Assembly (NCBI GenBank): GCA_036393295.1 | Contig: DASWHF010000175.1 | Span: forward strand, 1-62,953 | Source of the DNA: DASWHF01 sp036393295 | GTDB lineage: Bacteria > Pseudomonadota > Gammaproteobacteria > Acidiferrobacterales > UBA6901 | Length of the DNA stretch: 62,953 nucleotides | Direction of reading: 5' to 3' | Shown: positions 1 through 9,344 of the stretch, piece by piece | Numbering within the stretch: the first letter of the stretch is position 1 | Layout of the letters: every line of letters begins with the position of its first letter | The notes under the pieces: generated by a model | What the model was told of the DNA's origin: nothing | The model's input: the letters and a program-made list of their open reading frames with translations, nothing else | Databases searched by the model: none | Made by a program: the position numbers and the translations under genes

Positions 1-23
1 GCCGGCAACGGCGCTATCAGGGT

Positions 24-178
24 GTTGAAAAAGTCCATCCAGGACTTTTTCAACCACGCAAAGCAAAAATGTCATTTTTGCTTTGCTCCATTTTTCAAAC
101 ACTTCCGTGTTTGAAAAATGGCGGTCGATCCGTCGACCGCACCGCAGGCTGTTGAAAAACGAGTTTTTCAACAGCCTG
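24..178. repeat. Cluster of five adjacent palindromes (REP-like)
   Basis: Five inverted repeats lie head to tail: arms 24-36/42-54 (13 bp), 58-71/73-86 (14 bp), 89-102/107-120 (14 bp), 121-128/133-140 (8 bp) and 145-160/163-178 (16 bp, perfect). The first and last share the core GTTGAAAAA. The last palindrome ends one base before the ntrC stop codon, so it may also end ntrBC transcription. The density of perfect stems suggests a mobile REP-like cluster rather than one ordinary terminator. Confidence 0.8.
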
Positions 179-1569
<1,391 letters not shown>

Positions 1570-1573
<4 letters not shown>

Positions 1574-2625
1574 AGCCGCTCTCCATAGGGCAAATAGATT
1601 CGAAAAATGGTCTGGCGCGGGCGGCTGTCGCACTCGATCTGGCCGCCGTGCTGCAGCACCACGTCGCGGGCGATCGACAGGCCGAGACCCGTGCCCCCCG
1701 GGCGGTTGGTGATCAGCGGATAGAAGATCTGCTCGCGCAGCTCCGTCGGGATCCCCGGCCCGTCATCCTCGATCTCGGCGCGCAGCACCAGACGGTGGCG
1801 GGTCTGGCCGATCGTGTATTGGCGCTCGATGCGCGAGCGCAGCACGATGGTGCCGCGGCCGTCCATCGCCTGGGCGGCGTTGCGCGCGATATTGAGCACC
1901 GCCTGGATGAGCTGCTCGGCGTCGCCGGTGAGCTCGGGCAGGCTGGTGTCGTACTCGCGCACGATGCGCACGCCCTCCGGGATCTCCGCCAGGATCAGGC
2001 TGCGCACCCGCTCGAAGACTTCGTGGATGTTGACGGACTCGCGCCGGAGCGGCGCGATCGGCCCGACCATGCGATCGACCAGGTTCCGCAGCCGGTCGGC
2101 CTCGTGAATGATGATGCGCGTGTACTCCTTGAGCGCCGGCGTCGGCAGCTCACGCTCGAGCAGCTGCGCGGCGCCGCGCAGGCCGCCGAGCGGGTTCTTG
2201 ATCTCGTGGGCGAGCCCGCGGATCAGCGCGCGGCTCGCGACGTGCTGATCGTTCATGCGCTCCTCGCGCGCCAGTCGCAGCAAGCGGTCGACCGGCGCCC
2301 ACTCCACCAGCAGCCCGGTATCGGTCCGCGCGTCGCTGAGCGGCGTCACGACACAGTCCACCGTGGTCTCGCGGCCGCCCGGCAGCATCAGGCGCAGGCC
2401 GTGCTCGGTGAACGGGTGCCCGGTGGCGAGCGCCTGTCGCAGGGCCTCGATCAGGGCGCGATTCTGCGGCAGCAGCTCGGCCAGGTCGTGGCCGATGAGT
2501 TGATGGGCGCTCAGCTCGAACAGCATCTCGCCGGCCGGGTTGATGCTCGTGAGGCGAAGGTCGGCGTCCGCGGTCAGCACCGTGGTGTTCAGGTTCTCCA
2601 AAATACGACGGTAATCAGCGTCCAC
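1570..2625 (-). CDS. glnL: Nitrogen sensor histidine kinase NtrB (NR(II))
   Basis: Cytoplasmic kinase/phosphatase that sets NtrC phosphorylation according to PII. It has an N-terminal PAS domain, an H-box with the motif GLAHEIKNPLGG and a C-terminal HATPase domain (DDGPGIP, GGTGLGLSIA). No membrane segment is seen, as expected for NtrB. I chose the GTG at 2625 (VDADYRR) because GAGGG precedes it and the length then matches NtrB proteins (351 aa); an in-frame GTG at 2673 would add 16 residues but has no ribosome binding site. It lies downstream of an NtrC-type palindrome, consistent with autoregulation of ntrBC. Confidence 0.94.
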
Positions 2626-2694
2626 GGGGCCCTCGCGCCCAGCCGGTTGCCTGCTGTTTAGCAAGAACCGCACCAGTTAAAAAATACTTTACAG

Positions 2695-2700
2695 ATTATA
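2695..2700 (-). promoter_or_regulatory. Probable -10 element of ntrBC
   Basis: On the minus strand a perfect TATAAT lies in an AT-rich island about 70 bp upstream of the preferred ntrB start. A convincing -35 is not seen, so the promoter may depend on an activator or use an extended -10. The NtrC palindrome centre (2746) would lie near -58 if transcription starts around 2688. Confidence 0.45.
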
Positions 2701-2737
2701 TAGTTACGTATTACAAAGATGATCTCAGGGGTAATTA

Positions 2738-2754
2738 TGCACCATTTTGGTGCA
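2738..2754. promoter_or_regulatory. NtrC binding site (perfect palindrome)
   Basis: TGCACCA-TTT-TGGTGCA is a perfect 7+3+7 palindrome matching the classical NtrC (NR(I)) consensus TGCACY-N5-GGTGCA. It sits between glnA and ntrB, upstream of ntrB, where it would autoregulate ntrBC. The same half-sites recur upstream of glnA. Confidence 0.85.
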
Positions 2755-2789
2755 TTAAACCAGCAGGGGGCGCACCGCGGCGGAAAGAC

Positions 2790-2813
2790 AAACGCCCCCG
2801 GAAGGGGGCGTTT
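2790..2813 (-). terminator. Rho-independent terminator of glnA
   Basis: A 10-bp perfect stem (AAACGCCCCC / GGGGGCGTTT) with a 4-base loop lies 56 bp past the glnA stop. On the minus strand it is followed by TTTGTCTTT. The placement fits termination of glnA before ntrB. Confidence 0.85.
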
Positions 2814-2868
2814 GCGCTGCAAGCTCGGGCGGGCATCCGGCCGGACGATCCGCCCGATCACTCATCAC

Positions 2869-4278
2869 TTACACGCTGTAGTACATGTCGAACTCGACCG
2901 GATGGGTGGTCATGCGGAAGCGCGTGACCTCTTTCATCTTGAGTTCGATGTAGGCGTCGATCAGGTCGTCGGTGAATACGCCACCGGCGGTGAGGAACTT
3001 GCGGTCCGTATCGAGCGTCACCAGCGCCTGATCCAGCGCATGGCACACGGTCGGGATCTTCTTCTCCTCTTCCGGCGGCAGGTCATAGAGGTCCTTGTCC
3101 ATCGCCTCGCCCGGATGGATCTTGTTCTGGATCCCGTCGAGCCCGGCCATCATCATCGCGGCGAACGCGAAATAGGGGTTGGCGCCCGGATCCGGGAAGC
3201 GCACCTCGATGCGCCGGCCCTTGGGGTTCGGCACGTAGGGGATGCGGATCGAGGCCGAGCGGTTGCGCGCCGAGTAGGCCAGCATGACCGGCGCTTCGAA
3301 GCCCGGCACCAGGCGCTTGTAGCTGTTGGTCAGCGGGTTGGTGAAGGCGTTGATGGCGCGTGCGTGCTTGATGATGCCGCCGATGTAGAACAGCGCCAGC
3401 TCGGACAGACCACCGTAGAGGTCGCCGCTGAACAGGTTCTTGCCGCCCTTGGCCAGCGACTGGTGGACGTGCATGCCGGAACCGTTGTCGCCGACGATCG
3501 GCTTGGGCATGAAGGTCGCGGTCTTGCCGTAGGCGTGCGCCACGTTGTGCACGCAGTACTTGTAGATCTGCAGCTCGTCGGCCTTCTGCACCAGGGTGTT
3601 GAAGCGCATGCCGATCTCGTTCTGGCCGGCGGTCGCCACCTCGTGGTGGTGGGTCTCGATCTCGAGGCCCATCTCCTCCATGGCCAGGCACATGGCCGAG
3701 CGGATGTCCTGCTGCGAATCGACCGGCGGGACCGGGAAGTAGCCGCCCTTGACGCTCGGGCGGTGGCCCATGTTGCCGCCCTCGTAGACCTTCTCGGTGT
3801 TCCAGGAGGCCTCTTCGGAATCGATCTTCACGAACGAGCCGGAGATGTCGGCGCCCCAGCGCACGTCGTCGAAGATGAAGAATTCGGCCTCGGGGCCGAA
3901 ATACGCGGTGTCGGCGATGCCGGTGCTCTTGAGATACGCCTCGGCGCGCTTGGCGAGCGAGCGCGGGTCGCGCTCATAGCCCTGCATGGTGTTCGGCTCG
4001 ACCACGTCGCAGCGCAGGATAAGGGTCGGCTCTTCCATGAACGGGTCCATGACCGCGGTCGCCGGGTCCGGCATCAGGATCATGTCGGATTCCTGAATGC
4101 CCTTCCAACCGGCGATCGACGAGCCGTCGAACATCTTGCCGTCCTCGAAGGTGGAGGTCTCGATGGTCTTGGCCGGCACCGAGACGTGCTGTTCCTTGCC
4201 CTTGGTGTCGGTGAACCGGAAGTCGATGAATTTCACGTCTTTGTCTTTGATGAGCTTCAGTACGTCCGCGCCAGACAT
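2869..4278 (-). CDS. glnA: Glutamine synthetase type I
   Basis: Makes glutamine from glutamate, ammonia and ATP, the main ammonium-assimilation step. The 469-aa length equals enterobacterial GlnA. Visible family motifs are the catalytic-region HEVATAGQNE, NGSGMHVHQS and NRSASIRIP, plus the adenylylation tyrosine Y398 in DLYDLPPEE, so regulation by GlnE is expected. The ATG at 4278 is preceded by AGGAGG; an in-frame upstream start would add 22 unrelated residues. It precedes ntrBC in transcription order but is separated by a terminator. Upstream lie a sigma-54 promoter and three NtrC-type sites. Confidence 0.98.
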   Translation of the reverse strand: MSGADVLKLIKDKDVKFIDFRFTDTKGKEQHVSVPAKTIETSTFEDGKMFDGSSIAGWKGIQESDMILMPDPATAVMDPFMEEPTLILRCDVVEPNTMQGYERDPRSLAKRAEAYLKSTGIADTAYFGPEAEFFIFDDVRWGADISGSFVKIDSEEASWNTEKVYEGGNMGHRPSVKGGYFPVPPVDSQQDIRSAMCLAMEEMGLEIETHHHEVATAGQNEIGMRFNTLVQKADELQIYKYCVHNVAHAYGKTATFMPKPIVGDNGSGMHVHQSLAKGGKNLFSGDLYGGLSELALFYIGGIIKHARAINAFTNPLTNSYKRLVPGFEAPVMLAYSARNRSASIRIPYVPNPKGRRIEVRFPDPGANPYFAFAAMMMAGLDGIQNKIHPGEAMDKDLYDLPPEEEKKIPTVCHALDQALVTLDTDRKFLTAGGVFTDDLIDAYIELKMKEVTRFRMTTHPVEFDMYYSV

Positions 4279-4365
4279 CGGAATTCCTCCTATCAGGAAA
4301 TAAAAGAATGGGGCACAGGTCCGCCGCCGGCTTGTTGGCGGCAACGAAACTTGAGACCGTCATTT

Positions 4366-4381
4366 TGCATGAAGCATGCCA
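4366..4381 (-). promoter_or_regulatory. Sigma-54 promoter of glnA
   Basis: On the minus strand the sequence is TGGCATGCTTCATGCA, matching TGGCAC-N5-TTGCA with the diagnostic GG (-24) and GC (-12) separated by exactly 10 bases. It lies about 90 bp upstream of the glnA start and downstream of NtrC sites, the standard arrangement of glnAp2-type promoters. Confidence 0.85.
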
Positions 4382-4400
4382 CGGGTAAAACTAATAGTAA

Positions 4401-4493
4401 CGCATTGTTTTGGTGCATATTTATGTTTTCATGACCATTTTGATAGCACACTATTGGTGCATGATGGAACCCTATATGCACCATGATAGCGCA
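4401..4493. promoter_or_regulatory. Three NtrC half-site palindromes upstream of glnA
   Basis: Three 17-bp NtrC-like sites are seen: 4401-4417 (right half TGGTGCA perfect, left half weak), 4445-4461 (right half perfect, left half 4/7) and 4477-4493 (left half TGCACCA perfect, right half 5/7). They lie upstream of the sigma-54 promoter, as enhancer sites should. The region also separates glnA from the next gene on the same strand. Confidence 0.75.
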
Positions 4494-4512
4494 GTCAGAG
4501 ACTGCACGATAC

Positions 4513-5688
4513 TTAATGGTAGTAAACCCGGACCACGGCAATATCGGGGTCATGCGCGCCGGCAACGGCCTCGCGCAGGCGCTCCGCCAGGTGCGCCGCC
4601 TCGCCGGCGCTGCCGACGCAGCTGAGCGGAATGATCAGCTCGACATGCAGGCGACCGTCTATATAGTGGAGCTGCATGCGCTCGACCTTGCAGGCCGCCG
4701 GAATGCCGGCCAGGTAATCCTTCAGGCGCCGCTCGATCTCGCGCCGTGCCGGCAGCGCTTCCGAAGGCGCCTTGACCGTGTCGTCCTCGGGATCGATGTG
4801 CACCATCACATCGGCGACCTCGTCGATCTCCTCGATCAGCCGGCGCCGCACCGCTTCGCTGATGTGGTGCCCTTCCGAGACGCTGATGCGGTCGTCGACG
4901 ATGATGTGCACGTCGACCAGCGCCTGGCCGCCGACGCGCCGGGTGCGCAGCAGGTGCAGGGCCTTGACGCCGTCCACATCGAGGATGGCGCTACGGATGC
5001 GCGCGAGCTTGTCGTGCTCCAGCCCGGTGTCGATCAGCTCCTTCATCCCGCCCCAGCCGAGCTCGATGCCTATCTTGGCGATGAACAGCGCCACGCCGAT
5101 CGCCGCCAGCGCGTCCATGTAGGCCAGCCCCAGGATGCTGCCGCCGATGCCGACGAACACGATGACCGACGAGATCGCGTCGCTGCGATGATGCCAGGCG
5201 TTGGCGCGCAACAGCTCCGAGCCGTAACGCCGGGCGGTACGCACTGTGTACTGGTAGAGCCCCTCCTTGGCCAGGATGGTGAGGGCGGCGGCGATCAGGG
5301 TGGGCAGCGTCGGCGTCAACAGCGGCTCGTCGCCGCTCAGCCGCAGCCCGGCGCGCAGCGCGATGCCGGCGCCCACCAGCACCAGCATCGCGCCCAGCAC
5401 CACCGTCATCGCCGTCTCGATGCGCGCGTGGCCGTAGGGGTGTTCCTCGTCGGCGGCCTTGGCGCTGTGGCGGATGGCGAACATCACCATCACGTCGGAG
5501 ATCAGGTCGGCCAGGGTATGGAAGCCGTCGGCGACCAGCGCCTGGGAGTGGCCGACGATGCCGATCGCGATCTGCGCGGCGGTCAGCAGCAGATTGACGC
5601 CCATGCTGGCGAAGGTCACGCGCCGGCTCGCCCGGTAGCGCTTCGGGTCGGTGGTGTCGAAGATGGCCTGCGGGGTGATCTCGGTCAC
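4513..5688 (-). CDS. Cation diffusion facilitator (FieF/CDF family) efflux protein
   Basis: Inner-membrane divalent-metal/proton antiporter. The 391-aa protein has the CDF layout: about six membrane segments (residues about 25-215), metal-site motifs GFHTLADLISD, HPYGHAR and HHRSDAISS, and a C-terminal cytoplasmic domain with two dimerisation modules (VDVHIIVDD and VMVHIDPED), longer than E. coli FieF. The GTG start at 5688 overlaps the tusA stop by 4 bp, so it is the last gene of the operon after the PP-loop protein and TusA. The metal cannot be told from sequence; iron or zinc are usual for the family. Confidence 0.9.
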   Translation of the reverse strand: MTEITPQAIFDTTDPKRYRASRRVTFASMGVNLLLTAAQIAIGIVGHSQALVADGFHTLADLISDVMVMFAIRHSAKAADEEHPYGHARIETAMTVVLGAMLVLVGAGIALRAGLRLSGDEPLLTPTLPTLIAAALTILAKEGLYQYTVRTARRYGSELLRANAWHHRSDAISSVIVFVGIGGSILGLAYMDALAAIGVALFIAKIGIELGWGGMKELIDTGLEHDKLARIRSAILDVDGVKALHLLRTRRVGGQALVDVHIIVDDRISVSEGHHISEAVRRRLIEEIDEVADVMVHIDPEDDTVKAPSEALPARREIERRLKDYLAGIPAACKVERMQLHYIDGRLHVELIIPLSCVGSAGEAAHLAERLREAVAGAHDPDIAVVRVYYH

Positions 5689-5927
5689 GCTCGGTCCCGG
5701 TTCGTCGCGACGCGCACCACTACCGTCACCGCGTCACCGGTGCTGGATGCGGACACGACCTCATGACCGTGCAACCGGCACCAGGCGGGGATGTCGTGCA
5801 GCGCGCCGGGGTCGGTGCAGTGTACCTCAAGTTCGTCGCCCGGAAGCAGCGCCTGGATCCGGTTCTGGGTGCGGATCACCGGCATCGGGCAGAGCAGACG
5901 CCGGGCGTCGAGCTGGTGGCGGCTCAT
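5685..5927 (-). CDS. tusA: TusA-family sulfur carrier protein
   Basis: Small cytoplasmic persulfide carrier of 80 aa. The active cysteine is in the signature LLCPMPVIRTQ (about residues 11-21), and the alternating pattern that follows fits the TusA fold. In sulfur oxidisers TusA hands sulfane sulfur to the Dsr or sHdr systems; elsewhere it serves tRNA thiolation. Here it lies just downstream of a PP-loop thiouridylase-like gene and is translationally coupled to the CDF gene, so a role in thiolation is at least as likely as one in energy metabolism. A second cysteine pair (C37, C49) is present. Confidence 0.92.
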   Translation of the reverse strand: MSRHQLDARRLLCPMPVIRTQNRIQALLPGDELEVHCTDPGALHDIPAWCRLHGHEVVSASSTGDAVTVVVRVATNRDRA

Positions 5928-5955
5928 GCGCGGGCGCCTCGGCCGTATTCGGGCG

Positions 5956-6999
5956 TCACAGATACCAGCCCTCCGGAATCTCCTCGGCCGGCAGCGGCGC
6001 GACCGTGAGGCGCCGCGCGCCGCCGCTCCGGTCGGTGACCTCGACCGTCACGCGCTCGGCGGCGCGCCCCTGGCCGAAGCGCGCGGTAATCCGCGCCGCC
6101 AGCTCCAGATCCTCATCGGCCGCCTCGCCGTCGAGCAGCACCAGCGGGCCCTCGTGGCTGACGGCGCTCAGATGGATGAACTGCCGGCGGTAACCGGCCA
6201 GGAAGCGGTTCTCGCCTTCCTCGCGCCCGACGATCAGCTTGAAGTGCGGGCGCGGCCGCAGGTGGCGGCCGATCTTGAGCAGCATGATGTCGTCGAATTC
6301 GTACTGCTTGGTGCCGCGCGTCTCCCACAGATCGGACAGCCGCCGGCTGTAGTTGGCGTCGGTCAGGAAGCAGCAGCCGCCGGCCGGCTGGGCGTAGTCG
6401 TGGAAGCCGTAGTGCGCGGCCAGCGCCATCTGCGGCTTGCGGTTGCGGCCGTTGAGATCGAGCAGCTTTTCCCGGTCCACCCAGCCCTCGCGCTCGGGCA
6501 GGGTCGGCGGCAACAGCCTGGCCGACAGCGGCCGCAACAGCCGGTCGAAGGCGCCGGATTCGCGCGCCACCACCGGCATGGTGTCGCGGCGCTGGGAGTT
6601 GGGGCGCTGGCCGATGACCTCGCCGGTGACAATGAAGTCGAAGCCGTGTGCCTCCATCCATTCGCGCGCCTTGCCGACCATGAAGCCCTTGCAGTCGAGG
6701 CAGGGGTTCAAGTGCGCGCCGTAGCCGTGCTTGGGGTTGATCACGACCTGCTTGTATTCCTCGATCACCTCGATAATGTGCAGTTTGACGCCGAGCTGCT
6801 CGGCCGACCACAGCGCGTTGTTGCGCTTGGGGCGCTCGCGATGCTGCTTGCGGATGGCGTGGGTGTGCCCCTCCACGCAGAAGCCGGTGAAGAAATTGAT
6901 GCCCTCGACGTGGATGCCCTGGTCGAGCATGAGACGCGCGGCGAGCAGCGAATCGAGGCCGCCCGAGATCAGGGCGACCGCCTTGCGGGGATCGGTCAT
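5956..6999 (-). CDS. PP-loop ATPase, tRNA thiouridylase-like, with C-terminal NFACT-R/DUF814-like domain
   Basis: 347-aa protein with the ATP-pyrophosphatase P-loop SGGLDS near residue 12, typical of MnmA/ThiI-type enzymes that activate a uridine for thiolation. Candidate catalytic or metal cysteines are in CLDCKG and GGCCFL. The C-terminal third (from about residue 240, FKLIVGREEGEN) resembles the NFACT-R RNA-binding domain. Start is the ATG at 6999 after GAGGG; the upstream in-frame start would add 23 Arg/Gly-rich residues. Relatives are often named tRNA (5-methylaminomethyl-2-thiouridylate)-methyltransferase, a name not supported by the domains. TusA next door is a likely sulfur donor (inference). 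Confidence 0.82.
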   Translation of the reverse strand: MTDPRKAVALISGGLDSLLAARLMLDQGIHVEGINFFTGFCVEGHTHAIRKQHRERPKRNNALWSAEQLGVKLHIIEVIEEYKQVVINPKHGYGAHLNPCLDCKGFMVGKAREWMEAHGFDFIVTGEVIGQRPNSQRRDTMPVVARESGAFDRLLRPLSARLLPPTLPEREGWVDREKLLDLNGRNRKPQMALAAHYGFHDYAQPAGGCCFLTDANYSRRLSDLWETRGTKQYEFDDIMLLKIGRHLRPRPHFKLIVGREEGENRFLAGYRRQFIHLSAVSHEGPLVLLDGEAADEDLELAARITARFGQGRAAERVTVEVTDRSGGARRLTVAPLPAEEIPEGWYL

Positions 7000-7143
7000 G
7001 TTGGCACCCTCGGTCGGACCTTGCGTGCCGGTGCGGCGCCGCCGTGCAGGGATTGGAGATAGCGGCATTTTAGCCGATTTCGCCGCCCGGGGTCAGTGGC
7101 CGGCCGGTGCCCGGGGTCGCCGTGGGCGGGCAAGCGGGCAAAC

Positions 7144-7165
7144 AAAAAGGGACCCGACCGGGCCC
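7144..7165 (-). terminator. Minus-strand terminator with no annotated gene upstream
   Basis: On the minus strand a GC stem (GGGCCC / GGGTCCC, one bulged T, 4-base loop) is followed by TTTTTGTT. The gene to its right, mtgA, runs the other way, so this terminator has no protein-coding gene to end. It lies about 145 bp upstream of the PP-loop gene start. Confidence 0.65.
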
Positions 7166-7275
7166 CCTGCGACTGCGAAGTAGTAATTTCTGTGTCTTGT
7201 TATGATCGGCCCGCTGGGGGCCGTCTCCTCCTGGGCGGTTCGGGTGCTTCACTCCCTACACACGCGTTAAGACCT
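7144..7275 (-). ncRNA. Candidate small RNA (about 130 nt) ending at the orphan terminator
   Basis: Inferred from the orphan terminator at 7144-7165. Upstream on the minus strand is a weak promoter (TTGCGC, 17-base spacer, TAAGGT, near 7280-7310), and between them a GC hairpin (GGCCCCC/GGGCC) and GGA-containing loops. A 60-codon frame beginning GTG at 7252 runs through the terminator and has an unlikely composition, so a non-coding transcript is preferred. I do not recognise an RNA family. The rest of the 7000-7517 gap shows no gene. Confidence 0.25.
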
Positions 7276-7437
7276 TACCGAATTCCCGGATACCGCGCAA
7301 CCGGAGAAACGCATTGCCCGCGTCGCGGCCCACCCGCCGGCCCCCGCCACCCACCGTCGGTCGGCGGGACTTCCGTGCTGGAACGGTTCTGAAACGGAAA
7401 GCCGGCTATCCCCGTAGAGATCACCGGGGTTTCCCGG

Positions 7438-7443
7438 CATAAT
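7438..7443 (+). promoter_or_regulatory. Possible -10 element of mtgA
   Basis: CATAAT lies 75 bp upstream of mtgA in otherwise GC-rich DNA. No strong -35 is visible 17 bases upstream, so the call is tentative. Confidence 0.3.
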
Positions 7444-7517
7444 AGGCGCTCGGTGCGTGCCCCGCGGCCGCGCCACCATCGTTCGATATTCAACCGAGAC
7501 GGAAAGCCCCGCGAGTC

Positions 7518-8366
7518 ATGGCCAGAAGACGTCGCAAGTCCAGGCGACTGTCCGGCGCACTGCGCTGGACGGTGCGCATTGTATTGTTGCTGATCGTCGC
7601 CGATCTCCTGTACCTCGCGACGATCTGGCCGGACTGGAAACAGCTCGCCGTCGGGCCGGTGCCCAAGTCGAGCTTCATCGCGGTCTACGAGCAGCGACTG
7701 GACGACAAGGACTGGCCGCGCCTGCGCTGGTCGCCAGTGCCGCTGGCGCAGCTGCCCGAACATCTGCAGCGCGCGGCGCTGCTTGCGGAGGACATCCGCT
7801 TCTACCAGCACAGCGGCTTCGACCTGATCGCGCTCAAGGAGGCGCTCGATAAGAACCTCGAGCGCCGCGAGCTGGCGATCGGCGGCAGCACCATCTCCCA
7901 GCAGACCGCCAAGAACCTGTTTCTGAGCCCGGCGCGCAACCCGGTGCGCAAGTGGCACGAGCTGATACTGACCGTCGGCATGGAGCAGAACCTGAGCAAA
8001 CGGCGGATCCTGGAGATCTACCTCAATACCGCGGAGTTCGGCCGCGGCATCTACGGCGTCGAGGCGGCGGCCCGGCACTATTGGGGTATCCCGGCGAGCC
8101 AGCTCAACGTGGTGCAGTCGGCCGAGCTGGTGGCCGCGCTGCCGAGCCCCGTCAAGCACAACCCGCTGAGCCGCACGCCGGCCTACGAGCGGCGCGTCAC
8201 GAAGATCGTGAATCTGCTGGCGCGCCAGTATCCCATCCCCGGCGATACCGGCGTGTCGCGCGGCGAAACCGCGCCCGGCGGCCCGCCCGAGGCCGGCGCG
8301 CCCGCGCCGCCCGACGCACCGGCGCCGATCGACGATCATCCGGCGCCCGGCCTGCGCATCATTTAG
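7518..8366 (+). CDS. mtgA: Monofunctional peptidoglycan glycosyltransferase MtgA
   Basis: Polymerises lipid II into glycan strands at the inner membrane. The 282-aa protein has a basic N-terminus, one membrane segment (about residues 17-37) and the GT51 motifs: AEDIRFYQHSGFD with the catalytic glutamate, GGSTISQQTAKN and RRILEIYLNTAEFG. There is no transpeptidase domain, so it is MtgA and not a class A PBP. The last about 40 residues are a Pro/Ala-rich tail not needed for the fold. It stands alone, facing glyQS in the same direction after a 105-bp gap. Confidence 0.95.
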   Translation: MARRRRKSRRLSGALRWTVRIVLLLIVADLLYLATIWPDWKQLAVGPVPKSSFIAVYEQRLDDKDWPRLRWSPVPLAQLPEHLQRAALLAEDIRFYQHSGFDLIALKEALDKNLERRELAIGGSTISQQTAKNLFLSPARNPVRKWHELILTVGMEQNLSKRRILEIYLNTAEFGRGIYGVEAAARHYWGIPASQLNVVQSAELVAALPSPVKHNPLSRTPAYERRVTKIVNLLARQYPIPGDTGVSRGETAPGGPPEAGAPAPPDAPAPIDDHPAPGLRII

Positions 8367-8471
8367 CGCATCCGGCGCGGCGTCTTCGGGCCGCGACCCT
8401 TACCGCCCGCCCGCGCCGGGCGGTATACTTGCCCTTTCACCATACCGATACCGATCCGAAAAAGGCCGCGC

Positions 8472-9341
<870 letters not shown>

Positions 9342-9344
9342 CCC

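Noticed and set aside
7070..7252. 60-codon minus-strand GTG frame upstream of the PP-loop gene
   Set aside because: It reads through a terminator stem and T-run, and its Pro/Arg/Gly-rich composition follows from base composition.
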